This document shows positions 1 to 8,440 of a stretch of DNA of 64,000 nt, piece after piece; position 1 is the first letter of the stretch; each line of letters begins with the position of its first letter. This DNA comes from Paenibacillus sp. FSL H7-0326 (GTDB taxonomy: Bacteria > Bacillota > Bacilli > Paenibacillales > Paenibacillaceae). The stretch covers positions 248,001 through 312,000 of the forward strand of contig NZ_MPVN01000004.1 of the NCBI RefSeq assembly GCF_001955535.1. Reading direction: 5' to 3'. Below the pieces are notes generated by a model, which saw only the letters and a list, made by a program, of their open reading frames with translations, did not search any database and was not told where the DNA came from. The translations under genes and the position numbers were made by a program.

Positions 1-125
1 GAGGGTACAGCGTCGTCGATATTAATGGACGGCTGGGGCAGACACCGAATGTACGTGTATGTGAAGAGATCGATCGTGAAGCCTTCAAGCGTATGCTGCT
101 TGATGTGCTCTCATCCATTAAATAG
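1..125 (+). CDS. Nucleoside hydrolase, C-terminal end (partial)
   Basis: The window opens inside this gene; reading from base 3 gives 40 residues and a TAG stop. The end contains TPNVRVCEEIDREAFKRMLL, which resembles the C-terminal helix of inosine-uridine preferring nucleoside hydrolases (the IunH/Rih family). These enzymes split the N-glycosidic bond of ribonucleosides in the cytosol to give ribose and free base. The catalytic N-terminal aspartates lie outside the window, so the family call rests only on this tail. A strong hairpin terminator follows 15 bases after the stop, so it ends its transcription unit. Confidence 0.55.
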   Translation, partial: GYSVVDINGRLGQTPNVRVCEEIDREAFKRMLLDVLSSIK

Positions 126-140
126 AAACATGAGGTGATC

Positions 141-178
141 AAGGGGCTTCTCTAACTTATAGATGAAGCCCCTTTTTT
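141..178 (+). terminator. Rho-independent terminator after nucleoside hydrolase
   Basis: The stem AAGGGGCTTC pairs with GAAGCCCCTT around a 13-14 base loop and runs directly into six T. It closes the upstream nucleoside hydrolase unit. Confidence 0.85.
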
Positions 179-384
179 GCTGGTTAGAAAGATTGGATGT
201 ACAGGATTTGGATTTGCACAGACCGGCTGTGTTACAGTGAAGTAGATAGGAATAGAAGCAGTCAGCTAACACGCAAATACATAACGATTAGGAGTAAGAG
301 GCGCGGATTGCAGTATAAACGTAGTTTGAAGTTTTTATTTCAGGTTATAGATATGGAGCAGCAGATGAGGAGAAGGAGGAAATA

Positions 385-852
385 ATGCTATTTTATATTA
401 CGGCGATCGTTATATTGATTATAGACCAGGCTAGCAAGCTATGGGTCCGAGAGCATATGGACATTGGCGAAGTCATTCCTGTGGGAAATATTGTCCATCA
501 ATTAGAGCATTACGAAAACTCGGGAATGGCATTTAGTCTGTTCCAGGGGTATGCACGATTATTTGGCGTAGTTGCGCTTGTTTTTATTGCTTTTATTCTG
601 TACTACAGGCATAAGGGAGAGATTCAAGGCCGGCTGATGAATGTGGGGGCAGGCTTTCTGGTTGGAGGTGCGGCGGGGAATATGGTAGATCGATTCTTCC
701 GAGGCACAGTAACCGATTTCCTTAAATTTTCGGAAGAAGGCGGGATACTGAATTTCGCAGATGTAGCCTTGAATGTTGGTGTATTGCTGTTTATCGCAGG
801 CGCAATACTTAGCTGGATGAGATCCCGGAGGGTGCAGCGCTCACATTTTTGA
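385..852 (+). CDS. lspA: Lipoprotein signal peptidase (signal peptidase II)
   Basis: This is a 155-residue membrane aspartyl protease that cuts the signal peptide of diacylglyceryl-modified prolipoproteins just before the lipid-bearing Cys. Length and motif order fit the family: IDQASK near residue 13, ENSGMAFS at 44-51, GGAAGNMVDRF at 94-104 and NFADVALNVG at 123-132. The two catalytic aspartates are D102 and D126. Four hydrophobic segments are visible. The start follows AAGGAGG by five bases. It stands alone, with a repeat array behind it. Several lipoproteins of this window (the ABC binding proteins) are expected substrates. The call is secure. Confidence 0.95.
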   Translation: MLFYITAIVILIIDQASKLWVREHMDIGEVIPVGNIVHQLEHYENSGMAFSLFQGYARLFGVVALVFIAFILYYRHKGEIQGRLMNVGAGFLVGGAAGNMVDRFFRGTVTDFLKFSEEGGILNFADVALNVGVLLFIAGAILSWMRSRRVQRSHF

Positions 853-857
853 CCCTG

Positions 858-1207
858 TGCCCAGGCAAGACTTCCCCCGAGCATCCCCCACAAGTCTTCC
901 CCTGCAGAGAGGTTTTTGGATGTAGAACGACTTTTGCCGGAGGCAACCGGAGAGATACAGCCAAAACACCGCTCGCCCACACAAGACTTCCCTGAGCAGC
1001 TCAAGCCAAGCCTTCCCTCTCCAGAGAGGTTTTTGGATGTAGAACGACTTTTGCCATAGGCAACCAGAGAGATACAGCCAAAACACCGAACCGGCACAAG
1101 ACTTCCCCGAGTAGCCCAAGCCAAGCCTTCCCTCTCCAGAGAGGTTTTTGGATGTAGAACGACTTTTGCCGCAGGCAATCGGAGAGATACAGCCAAAACA
1201 CCGAACC
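858..1207. repeat. Three tandem copies of a ~116-bp intergenic repeat
   Basis: The 467-base gap between lspA and the prenyltransferase gene is almost filled by three direct copies of one unit. The shared core CAGAGAGGTTTTTGGATG begins at 905, 1022 and 1137 (periods 117 and 115). Each unit carries a small hairpin, TTGCC-NNN-GGCAA, whose loop differs (GGA, ATA, GCA) while the stem stays intact. TTTTGG near the start and CCAAAA near the end of each core could form a longer outer stem. Frames on the reverse strand through the array are open only because they repeat; they have no ribosome site and resemble no family I know. Function unknown. Confidence 0.9.
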
Positions 1208-1319
1208 CAAAAATTTTCCGATTACAACTCCGCTGATTTGGTGTATAATCAAACATTGTGTGAACGTTGTCACAAAGTGTTGAGATTATTGTCATATTAG
1301 GAGGCTTAAAAAATACATC

Positions 1320-2237
1320 ATGAGTAACTGGACTTTTTTTAAACGAATGACTCGATTATTTTCAGTGACCGTCATGATTGTTCCTGTTGTTCTTGGCACG
1401 ATTACAGCCTATGCGTTTGATAAGGAGTTCAACTTTCTGTTGTTCTTGCTGACCTTGGTCGGGGCTGTATCCGCTCATATATTTTCGAACATGGTCAACG
1501 ATCTGTGGGATTACCGTAACGGTACGGACACAGAGGCGGCTGAAACAGAAGGAGCAATATCAACGAATTCTGGATTCCTGACGATGGGAACCATGTCGGA
1601 GAAGAAGTTTGCTGCAATTACGTGGGGATTTCTTATTCTGGCTGCCGTGTGCGGGCTGATTCTGACCATCGTCAGCGGCTGGCCGATTCTGGTACTTGCC
1701 CTGATTGGTGCGCTTATCGCATACTTCTATGTTGCACCTCCGATTAAATTCGGCTATCGCGGCAAAGGCTACAGTGAGATTGGTATCTTCATTTCATTCG
1801 GAGTACTGCCTGTGCTTGGGGCGTATTATGTACAGACAGGTGAATTTGCAGTTGCACCGCTGCTGCTGTCGTTGCCTGTCGGCATGCTGACCACGATGCT
1901 GCTGTTTAACCATCATTTTCTGCATTGGCGTGCGGACCGTGAGATTGGCAAGAAAACGCTGGTCGTGATGTGGGGAGAAGAGCGTGCGCTGCGTCTGTCC
2001 AAAATAATGACGGTTCTCGCCTATGTGCTCTTGATTGTAAGTGTCGTGTTTGGGGCACTGCCTGTGTATGGGCTTCTGGCCGTTGTCTCTGTCATACCTA
2101 TGTACAAAGTATATAAATCTCTCGGCAAAGTAAACCCGTCGGAGGCCTATCTTCCGCTTATGGGAGCTTCACAGCAATCCTCGGTGCTCTGCGGTTTGAT
2201 CATGTGTATTGGACTATTGATTCAAGGAATGGCATGA
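1320..2237 (+). CDS. UbiA-family prenyltransferase (MenA-like)
   Basis: A 305-residue polytopic membrane protein of the UbiA superfamily, which transfers a polyprenyl chain from its diphosphate to an aromatic or other acceptor. The first Mg-diphosphate motif is visible as NMVNDLWDYRNGTD at residues 57-70 (N60, D61, D64, D70). The second Asp-rich loop is HWRADREIGKKTL near residue 200. Eight to nine hydrophobic segments alternate with short loops, as usual for the family. The start follows AGGAGG by about 11 bases. MenA (1,4-dihydroxy-2-naphthoate prenyltransferase) is the closest familiar member, but no other men gene is adjacent, so the substrate is left open. Confidence 0.8.
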   Translation: MSNWTFFKRMTRLFSVTVMIVPVVLGTITAYAFDKEFNFLLFLLTLVGAVSAHIFSNMVNDLWDYRNGTDTEAAETEGAISTNSGFLTMGTMSEKKFAAITWGFLILAAVCGLILTIVSGWPILVLALIGALIAYFYVAPPIKFGYRGKGYSEIGIFISFGVLPVLGAYYVQTGEFAVAPLLLSLPVGMLTTMLLFNHHFLHWRADREIGKKTLVVMWGEERALRLSKIMTVLAYVLLIVSVVFGALPVYGLLAVVSVIPMYKVYKSLGKVNPSEAYLPLMGASQQSSVLCGLIMCIGLLIQGMA

Positions 2238-2278
2238 AATCATTAGAAATCATTAATAATAATATTTGCTACTAAAAA

Positions 2279-2308
2279 AGAACGTTCATGGCGAACGTTC
2301 TTTTTTTG
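2279..2308. terminator. Bidirectional terminator between convergent genes
   Basis: AGAACGTTC pairs with GAACGTTCT around a short loop, with A's before and seven T's after. It can stop both the prenyltransferase transcript and the convergent deoxyribosyltransferase transcript. Confidence 0.85.
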
Positions 2309-2323
2309 ACTTCATCAGCGAGA

Positions 2324-2851
2324 CTACTCAGCATCCATACCCAGATCTGTACGTAGTCTCTTTAGCGCATCCTCTAATGTCCCCTCTACGATAGTAACAG
2401 GAATGCCGAGCATGAGATTGGTGGGCAGATCGAAGTTCTCAATCGTCATCCCGTCTTCATACAGTCCTGTCACTGGATCTGTCGCAGTTGCCAGCTTCTC
2501 CCCCATCGTACGTGCATCAAGAACATGGGCATACAGCTTCTTGCCAAGTCCGTATCCAAGCCCGCATTCAAATACGGTGCCGGAATCCGGCTCCTGCCCG
2601 CGGAAGGGATTCAGATTGGCGATGATGATATCGCATTTCTCGATCAGTCTCACATTGCCTTCGAATATAGCGACCGCCGTCTCATGCCGTGTAGGCTGGG
2701 GTTTAATATCCTTGTCTAGTGGAAAAATACCTTCAAATCCATATTCAGCGCACAGCGCCTTCATGTGTTGTCCCAGCTCGGAAGCATCGGTACGGAACAC
2801 CTCATAGCCAGCCATATAGACACGGAGAGGTTTTGTTTCTACGGAGTTCAT
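2324..2851 (-). CDS. Nucleoside 2-deoxyribosyltransferase family protein
   Basis: A 175-residue cytosolic protein of the nucleoside 2-deoxyribosyltransferase family, which exchanges bases on 2'-deoxyribonucleosides in nucleoside salvage. The N-terminal strand VYMAGYEVFR, the stretch DIIIANLNPFRG and PDSGTVFECGLGYGLGK fit the family; the Glu of FECG is the probable nucleophile. Length is near the family norm of about 150-180. It is a single gene between a bidirectional terminator and a divergent quinone reductase. Some relatives act as nucleotide N-glycosidases (DNPH1/RCL type), so hydrolysis rather than transfer is possible. Confidence 0.8.
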   Translation of the reverse strand: MNSVETKPLRVYMAGYEVFRTDASELGQHMKALCAEYGFEGIFPLDKDIKPQPTRHETAVAIFEGNVRLIEKCDIIIANLNPFRGQEPDSGTVFECGLGYGLGKKLYAHVLDARTMGEKLATATDPVTGLYEDGMTIENFDLPTNLMLGIPVTIVEGTLEDALKRLRTDLGMDAE

Positions 2852-2981
2852 GTTGTCGCTGCACCTTCACTTTCTTCAATATGAGTAGGAGATCATATAA
2901 AATATATTATATTATCATGTGTCAACAGGGCATGAGTATATATTCAAAAAATATATAATCCTTAAGGGAGGATGAATATAA

Positions 2982-3953
2982 ATGAAAGCTTCAGTATTTA
3001 GGGAATTTGGTGGTCCTGAGGTGCTGCACATTGAAGATGTGCAGACGCCTGAACTTAAGCCGGGCTGTGTGCTTGTTCGAATGAAGGCCGTCGGTCTAAA
3101 TTATGCAGATGTGTATCGCAGAAAAGGAAATTATCATCTGGAGGGGGAGCCGCCCTACATATTAGGCTACGAAGGAGCCGGTATTGTGGTGGAGACTGCA
3201 GACGATGTTACAGGCTTGCCGCCAGGCAGCCGTGTGGGCTTTGCTGATGTTCCACATGCAAATAGTGAGCTGGTATTGGTTCCTCAGGAGAAAGCCATTA
3301 AGCTGCCTTCCGAGATTACGTATGACCAGGCAGCAACCGTGCTGCTACAGGGTATGACGGCCCATTACTTGTTAAATGACAGTTATCCTGTACAGGCTGG
3401 GGATGAAATTCTGGTGCACGCAGCTGCAGGTGGAGTAGGTCAGCTGCTTGTCCAGCTTGCCAAAGCAAAAGGGGCAAGAGTATTAGGGGTTACTTCTAGC
3501 TCGTCAAAGCGTGACATTGCTCTGCAAGCGGGAGCTGATGAAGTTCTGCTGTACAATGAAGGCAATTGGGTAGATCAAGCAAGGCAATGGTCGTACAAGC
3601 AGGAAGGTGTCAGAGCGGCCTATGACTCGGTTGGAAGTACGTTAATGGACACTTTCCGAGCAGTTCAAATCAAAGGCCATATCGTGTTCTACGGCATGGC
3701 CGGAGGTAATCCTGTTCCAGTCGATCCAAGGATGCTGATGGATACGTCGAAAACATTAACCGGTGGAGACTTATGGAATCATGTGACAGATCATGCCGAC
3801 CGTGTGCGGCGGGCGAACGACCTATTTACAGCCATTACAAGCGGAGACATTAAACTAGCTGAACCCATGAAATTTTCGCTTGATCGTGCAGCAGAAGCAC
3901 ATCAATGGATTGAAAGTCGGCAAAGCACAGGAAAAATTCTGCTCATTCCCTAA
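2982..3953 (+). CDS. NADPH:quinone reductase-like zinc-independent oxidoreductase
   Basis: A 323-residue member of the medium-chain dehydrogenase/reductase family, quinone oxidoreductase branch. The N-terminal GroES-like domain begins MKASVFREFGGPEVLHIEDV. The Rossmann domain carries the nucleotide motif HAAAGGVGQLLVQLA near residues 146-160. The structural and catalytic zinc cysteines of alcohol dehydrogenases are absent, as expected for Qor-type enzymes that use NADPH to reduce quinones or enones. The start has GGGAGG upstream. It is monocistronic; no clear terminator follows before the next promoter region. The substrate cannot be read from sequence. Confidence 0.85.
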   Translation: MKASVFREFGGPEVLHIEDVQTPELKPGCVLVRMKAVGLNYADVYRRKGNYHLEGEPPYILGYEGAGIVVETADDVTGLPPGSRVGFADVPHANSELVLVPQEKAIKLPSEITYDQAATVLLQGMTAHYLLNDSYPVQAGDEILVHAAAGGVGQLLVQLAKAKGARVLGVTSSSSKRDIALQAGADEVLLYNEGNWVDQARQWSYKQEGVRAAYDSVGSTLMDTFRAVQIKGHIVFYGMAGGNPVPVDPRMLMDTSKTLTGGDLWNHVTDHADRVRRANDLFTAITSGDIKLAEPMKFSLDRAAEAHQWIESRQSTGKILLIP

Positions 3954-4072
3954 ACGAGTCTGTTTCAAAAAATTAAAGGTTCTAAAAATTCAACTATACA
4001 AAATTCATTATGCAGGTGTTTAAACCAGGATACGGGTGTTTAATAAATATCACTCGTTTTTTTCTGGTTAAT

Positions 4073-4086
4073 CGAAACCGGTTTCG
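4073..4086. promoter_or_regulatory. LacI-family operator candidate
   Basis: CGAAACCGGTTTCG is a perfect 14-bp palindrome with the central CG-type symmetry of LacI/GalR-family operators. It lies 60 bases upstream of the best promoter for the sugar ABC operon. No LacI-family gene is present in the window. Confidence 0.55.
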
Positions 4087-4145
4087 GTTGGCAAGACTGC
4101 AATGGAACTAAATACATATACCTTAAAGTTAGACATTTATAACCA

Positions 4146-4174
4146 TTGGTCATTAAAAACGAGTGTGCTATGCT
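4146..4174 (+). promoter_or_regulatory. Candidate sigma-A promoter of sugar ABC operon
   Basis: TTGGTC and TATGCT are separated by 17 bases, giving a transcription start near 4181, about 50 bases before the ATG of the binding-protein gene. Confidence 0.4.
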
Positions 4175-4190
4175 TTACACCGAGTGGAAA

Positions 4191-4204
4191 TGTAAGCACT
4201 TTTA
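4191..4204. promoter_or_regulatory. cre-like CcpA site
   Basis: TGTAAGCACTTTTA matches the catabolite-responsive element pattern TGWAANCGNTNWCA at all but two positions. It sits just after the predicted start site, where a bound CcpA would block elongation. Weak call. Confidence 0.3.
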
Positions 4205-4230
4205 TCAGAACAAGATAGAGGGGGTACACC

Positions 4231-5469
4231 ATGAGATTTCAATGGCTTAAGAGTTGTAAAATGCTCCTCATTGCCGGTGGAGCGGCATTAATGCTTACCG
4301 CATGCGGCAGCAGTGAAGGGGCCTCCGGCAAGGTCCAGATTGAATTCTTTCAGAACAAGCCCGAGGCGAAAGAATCCTTCGACAAGCTTGTAGAGAAATT
4401 CAATCAGGAGCAGTCTGAAATTGAAGTGACACAGGTCAATCCACCGGATGCAGAAACGGTGCTTAAGACCCGGCTTGTAAAGAATGATGTTCCGGATATT
4501 ATGGCGCTGGGAGCAACGGATACATTCTCCTTGCTGTCTCAGAGCGGTATTTTCATGGATCAGACCGATCAAGAAATGATCGATCTGATCAATCCGAGCT
4601 ATATTCAGATGGTGAAAGACGTAAGCGGTCTTGAAGAGCTCACAGGGATTCCATTTGCAACAAATGCAAACGGTATCATGTATAACAAGACGCTGTTCCG
4701 CGAGATGGGGCTTGAGGTTCCTAAGACTTGGGATGACCTGATTGCGACAGCGGAGACAATTAAAGATGCAGGTAAAATACCTTTTTACCTAACCTATAAA
4801 GACGACTGGCAGACCAACCTTGCATTTAATGCACTCGCCCCGAACTTGGAAGGGATCGACTTCTATTTGAAGCGCAGAGATGGCGAAGTGACGTTCCAGG
4901 AGCGTTACCGCGAAATAGCGGAGAAGCAGCTGAAGATTCTTGATTACGGGCATAGTGATAACTTCGGTAAGACCTATGCGGACGGTAACCGTGCCTTCGC
5001 GAACGGGGATGCCTTCATGTATATCCAAGGCACGTGGGCAATTCCAGAGATACGCAAGGCCAACCCGAATATTGAGATCGGATTCTTCCCTTTCCCGACC
5101 GGAAATGACCCTGAAGAGATCAAGCTGGTTAACGGGATAGACACGCTGCTTACGGTCTCTGAAGATACAGAGCATCAGGCTGAGGCCATTGAATTTATCA
5201 AATTTTTGCTGCGTGAAGATAACATGAAGCAGTATATTGATGAGCAGAATTTGTTTGCGGCAGTAGAAGGAGTAACGCAGGATGATTCGAGCGTAGCTGA
5301 GATCCTTCCTTATATCGAGAGAGGCCAGGTCACCGACTTTGCTGACCACTACATTCCGTCTGCTGTTCAGCTGAATTCAATCGTACAGGAATTTTTGCAG
5401 GTCGGAGACATTGATGCTTATCTTAAGAAACTCGACGAAGAGTGGGATAAGGTAGCAAATCGAAGATAG
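4231..5469 (+). CDS. Sugar ABC importer, substrate-binding lipoprotein
   Basis: A 412-residue extracellular solute-binding protein of the carbohydrate family 1 (CUT1). It has a lipoprotein signal peptide ending LTAC, with the lipid-bearing Cys at residue 25. The mature part follows the usual pattern: VQIEFFQNKPEAKESFDKLV, then PDIMALGATD near residue 90 and an ATNANGIMYNK segment near 145. It delivers an unidentified sugar to the permeases encoded immediately downstream (19 and 0 bases away). A LacI-type operator and a cre-like site upstream suggest repression by a local sugar regulator and by CcpA. AGAGGGGG precedes the start. Confidence 0.9.
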   Translation: MRFQWLKSCKMLLIAGGAALMLTACGSSEGASGKVQIEFFQNKPEAKESFDKLVEKFNQEQSEIEVTQVNPPDAETVLKTRLVKNDVPDIMALGATDTFSLLSQSGIFMDQTDQEMIDLINPSYIQMVKDVSGLEELTGIPFATNANGIMYNKTLFREMGLEVPKTWDDLIATAETIKDAGKIPFYLTYKDDWQTNLAFNALAPNLEGIDFYLKRRDGEVTFQERYREIAEKQLKILDYGHSDNFGKTYADGNRAFANGDAFMYIQGTWAIPEIRKANPNIEIGFFPFPTGNDPEEIKLVNGIDTLLTVSEDTEHQAEAIEFIKFLLREDNMKQYIDEQNLFAAVEGVTQDDSSVAEILPYIERGQVTDFADHYIPSAVQLNSIVQEFLQVGDIDAYLKKLDEEWDKVANRR

Positions 5470-5488
5470 GATACGAGGAGGAACAAAC

Positions 5489-6355
5489 ATGAAGAATCGG
5501 CTTACTCCGTTCTACTGGATGACTTTGCCGGCCGTAGCACTGTTCTTTGTGTTTATGACCCTGCCTGCACTACAAGGGTTGTATTACTCATTTACGAACT
5601 GGAACGGCTTCGGTGATCAATATGATATGGTTGGATTTAAAAATTACATTAATCTGTTTGCAGATGAGAACGTCTGGAATGCATACGGATTCACCATTAA
5701 ATATGCCATTGTGGCGACCATCTTCATTAACATCATCAGCTTGCTGATTGCGCTGGGGCTGAATGCGAAGATCAAATACCGGAATTTCTTCCGGGCGATT
5801 TACTTCCTTCCGAACATTTTGAGCATTCTGATCGTCGGATATATTTTCAACTACCTGTTCTCGAACGTATTCCCGATCTGGGGAGAGAATCTAGGATTGA
5901 CCGCCCTATCAACCAATATTCTGGGCAGCCAGGATCTCGCATGGGTTGGGGTTGTATCAGTCGCGATCTGGCAAGGGATTGCATTCAACACCATCCTGTA
6001 TCTTGCCGGGCTGCAGACCATTCCAACGGATCTGTATGAGGCGTCCAATCTGGACGGAGCGAGCAAATGGCGCGAATTCTGGAGTATTACCTTCCCGCTT
6101 ATCGCACCATTCTTCACGATCAACATGGTGCTTGCCATGAAGAACTCGCTTATGGTCTTCGATCTCATCGTAGCCATGACGAACGGTGGACCAGGACGGG
6201 CAACACAATCCATTGCGCACTTGATCTATACCGGCGGTTTCGAAGGCGGCGAATTTGCTTATCAATCGGCGAATGCCATCATTTACTTCATTCTGATCGC
6301 CATTATCTCGATTATTCAGCTTAGATTTCTGCAGAGAAGGGAGAGTGACATGTAA
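5489..6355 (+). CDS. Sugar ABC importer, permease 1 (MalF type)
   Basis: A 288-residue inner-membrane permease with six predicted spans. The EAA loop that docks the ATPase is seen as EASNLDGASKWREFW followed by FPLIAP at about residues 183-205. It pairs with the downstream permease to form the channel of a CUT1 sugar importer. The start has GAGGAGG. Its stop TAA overlaps by one base with the ATG of the next gene, so the two are translationally coupled. Substrate unknown. Confidence 0.9.
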   Translation: MKNRLTPFYWMTLPAVALFFVFMTLPALQGLYYSFTNWNGFGDQYDMVGFKNYINLFADENVWNAYGFTIKYAIVATIFINIISLLIALGLNAKIKYRNFFRAIYFLPNILSILIVGYIFNYLFSNVFPIWGENLGLTALSTNILGSQDLAWVGVVSVAIWQGIAFNTILYLAGLQTIPTDLYEASNLDGASKWREFWSITFPLIAPFFTINMVLAMKNSLMVFDLIVAMTNGGPGRATQSIAHLIYTGGFEGGEFAYQSANAIIYFILIAIISIIQLRFLQRRESDM

Positions 6356-7185
6356 TGAGAAAATCACGCTCACGCACCAATTGGCCGATTACGCTGCTCG
6401 TCGCGCTCGGTACGATTGTGATCCTGTTCCCTCTCTACATGACGCTAACGATTGCGATCAAAAATCCGGAGCAGATGCGTCAATCCGTCTTCTCCTTTCC
6501 CGCAGATATCCAGTGGGATAACTTCTCTCGTGCCATCGAGATGACAGGCTTCTTCAACGCGCTGGGTAACAGTGCGATTGTTACGATATCGACGGTGGTC
6601 CTGACATTGCTGACCAACTCGCTTGTCGCCTATGCGATCGCGCGGAACATGAACCACAAATTTTTTAAAGGGCTGTACTTCTATTTTGTCAGTGCGATGT
6701 TCATTCCATTCCAGATTATTATGCTGCCTGTCGTTAAGCTTACTTCAGGGCTCGGCATGACCAACCTGCTGGGACTTATCCTGCTGCACACAGTATATGG
6801 TCTGGCCTTTAACGTATTTATCTACGTGGCTTATATTCGTTCAATTCCAATCGCTCTGGAAGAAGCGGCCAAGGTCGATGGAGCAACAACATGGGGTACA
6901 TTCTGGCGGATTATCTTCCCGCTGCTGGCACCGATGAGTGCAACGGTCGGAATTCTGACCTGTCTGTCCACCTACAACGACTTCCTGCTGCCGCTCATTA
7001 TGATCAGCGATCAGGATCAGTATACACTGCCGCTTGTGCAGTATATCTTCCAAGGACAGTTTAATACGGACTTCAACCTGGCCTTTGCTTCGTATCTGAT
7101 GGCCATGCTGCCAATGATCCTCATTTATATTTTTGCACAAAAATGGATCATCAATGGTGTAACTCAAGGGTCGGTCAAAGCTTAA
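6355..7185 (+). CDS. Sugar ABC importer, permease 2 (MalG type)
   Basis: A 276-residue permease partner with six spans and the EAA loop EEAAKVDGATTWGTFW then FPLLAP near residues 163-187. The short cytoplasmic N-terminus and the C-terminal GVTQGSVKA are typical of MalG-type subunits. No ATPase gene follows; the operon ends at a terminator. The energy-giving subunit is therefore probably a shared MsmX/UgpC-type ATPase encoded elsewhere, as is common in Bacillota. Confidence 0.9.
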   Translation: MRKSRSRTNWPITLLVALGTIVILFPLYMTLTIAIKNPEQMRQSVFSFPADIQWDNFSRAIEMTGFFNALGNSAIVTISTVVLTLLTNSLVAYAIARNMNHKFFKGLYFYFVSAMFIPFQIIMLPVVKLTSGLGMTNLLGLILLHTVYGLAFNVFIYVAYIRSIPIALEEAAKVDGATTWGTFWRIIFPLLAPMSATVGILTCLSTYNDFLLPLIMISDQDQYTLPLVQYIFQGQFNTDFNLAFASYLMAMLPMILIYIFAQKWIINGVTQGSVKA

Positions 7186-7197
7186 TTCATCATAATA

Positions 7198-7233
7198 CAC
7201 CAGCGGAATCGCATGATTCCCTGGTGTTTTTTA
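7198..7233 (+). terminator. Terminator of sugar ABC operon
   Basis: ACACCAGCGGAATC pairs with GATTCCCTGGTGT (a short bulge inside) and is followed by TTTTTT. Confidence 0.8.
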
Positions 7234-7505
7234 TAGGTCATGCTTTTTGAAGCGTCCTTATGTGTCTGCAGAAAATAACGGATGCTTTTCCAGCAAGCCA
7301 CAGCCCCCTTTTTATACATAAATATTGACTAAGCTTCGTTGTTTTTATAGACTTAATGTATACATTGCCCGAGAACTGACGGTAGCGGCGGAAGGGAATC
7401 CCTTTTTTGCGGCTGCTTCTTGTCGTTTATGAGGGTAACGAACAAATTCAAGTTGTCTAATTCATAGCTTGGAACTATAAATAAAGACAGGTGGAAATGA
7501 AGAAA
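7234..7505. other. Intergenic leader of trhO
   Basis: This gap holds no gene I can support. At 7392-7408, AAGGGAATCCCTTTTTT forms a small hairpin with a T-run, inside the probable trhO leader, so a weak attenuator is possible. TTGACT and TATAGA near 7325-7355 are 15 bases apart, a poor promoter match. Confidence 0.35.
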
Positions 7506-8399
7506 ATGAGTAATTCTAATTATCGTGTATTGTTGTACTACAAATTTGTCCAGATTGAGGATCCTGAGGCTTTTACACAGGAACATTTAAAATACTGCAA
7601 AGACCTTGGTCTCAAAGGACGGATACTGATTGCCAAAGAAGGAATTAACGGCACCGTATCCGGTACCTACGAGCAGACCGAGCAATATATGAACGACATG
7701 AAGGCCAATCCGCTGTTCAGCGATATTTGGTTTAAGATTGACGAAGTCGAAGGGCATGCATTCAAGAAAATGTTCGTTCGTCATAAGGAAGAGCTCGTTA
7801 CCTTCCGTTATGATGAAGAGCTTGATCCGAATGTAATTGGCGGCAAACGCCTCAGCCCGAAAGAGTTCTATGAGCATCTTCAACGCGATGACGTTGTTGT
7901 CATTGACGGTCGCAATGATTATGAGTATGAGATTGGCCACTTCCGCGGTGCAATTCGTCCAGACGTCAAATCCTTCCGTGAGTTTCCCGAATGGATTCGT
8001 GAGAATTTAGGCGATATCAAAGACAAGAAAGTCATCACTTACTGCACAGGCGGCATCCGCTGTGAGAAGCTGACCGGATTCCTGATCAAAGAAGGCTTCG
8101 AGGATGTAGCCCAGCTTGAGGGCGGTATTGTGACTTATGGTAAAGACCCGGAAGTACAAGGCCGGTTGTTTGACGGAAAATGTTATGTATTCGATGAAAG
8201 AATTTCCGTGCCAATCAATCAGACGGAAGAGGATATTGTCATTGCTTCCTGCTACCACTGTGGAACAACGCATGACCAATATGTGAACTGCCCGACATGC
8301 AATCTCCAGTACGTATCTTGTGAGGCATGTGAGGAAGAGCATCAGCATTTCTGCTCTGATGCTTGCCGGGAAGAGGCGCACGCGAAGGCAATATCTTAA
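7506..8399 (+). CDS. trhO: tRNA uridine(34) hydroxylase, rhodanese-domain protein
   Basis: A 297-residue protein of the TrhO (YceA/YbfQ) family, which hydroxylates U34 of tRNA anticodons to 5-hydroxyuridine in an oxygen-dependent way. The N-terminal YRVLLYYKFVQIEDPEAF and the AKEGINGTVSG segment are diagnostic. The rhodanese domain (about 120-215) has the active Cys180 in YCTGGIRCEK. The C-terminal tail is cysteine-rich (C249, C252, C262, C265, C272, C275, C283, C287), suggesting bound metal. GTG 7491 and ATG 7497 are in-frame alternatives, but AGGTGG is correctly spaced only for ATG 7506. The SufR-like regulator begins 41 bases downstream. Confidence 0.9.
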   Translation: MSNSNYRVLLYYKFVQIEDPEAFTQEHLKYCKDLGLKGRILIAKEGINGTVSGTYEQTEQYMNDMKANPLFSDIWFKIDEVEGHAFKKMFVRHKEELVTFRYDEELDPNVIGGKRLSPKEFYEHLQRDDVVVIDGRNDYEYEIGHFRGAIRPDVKSFREFPEWIRENLGDIKDKKVITYCTGGIRCEKLTGFLIKEGFEDVAQLEGGIVTYGKDPEVQGRLFDGKCYVFDERISVPINQTEEDIVIASCYHCGTTHDQYVNCPTCNLQYVSCEACEEEHQHFCSDACREEAHAKAIS

Positions 8400-8440
8400 T
8401 CAGATCCGCATCTTCACTGACAAGAAAGCAGGTGGTTGTA

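Noticed and set aside
197..385. 62-residue frame ahead of lspA
   Set aside because: No ribosome site, basic and low-complexity composition, overlaps the lspA start; probably leader sequence.
624..1295. Long reverse-strand frames across the 116-bp repeat array
   Set aside because: They are open because the repeat unit keeps frame; the protein is merely a translation of repeats with no family likeness and runs into lspA.
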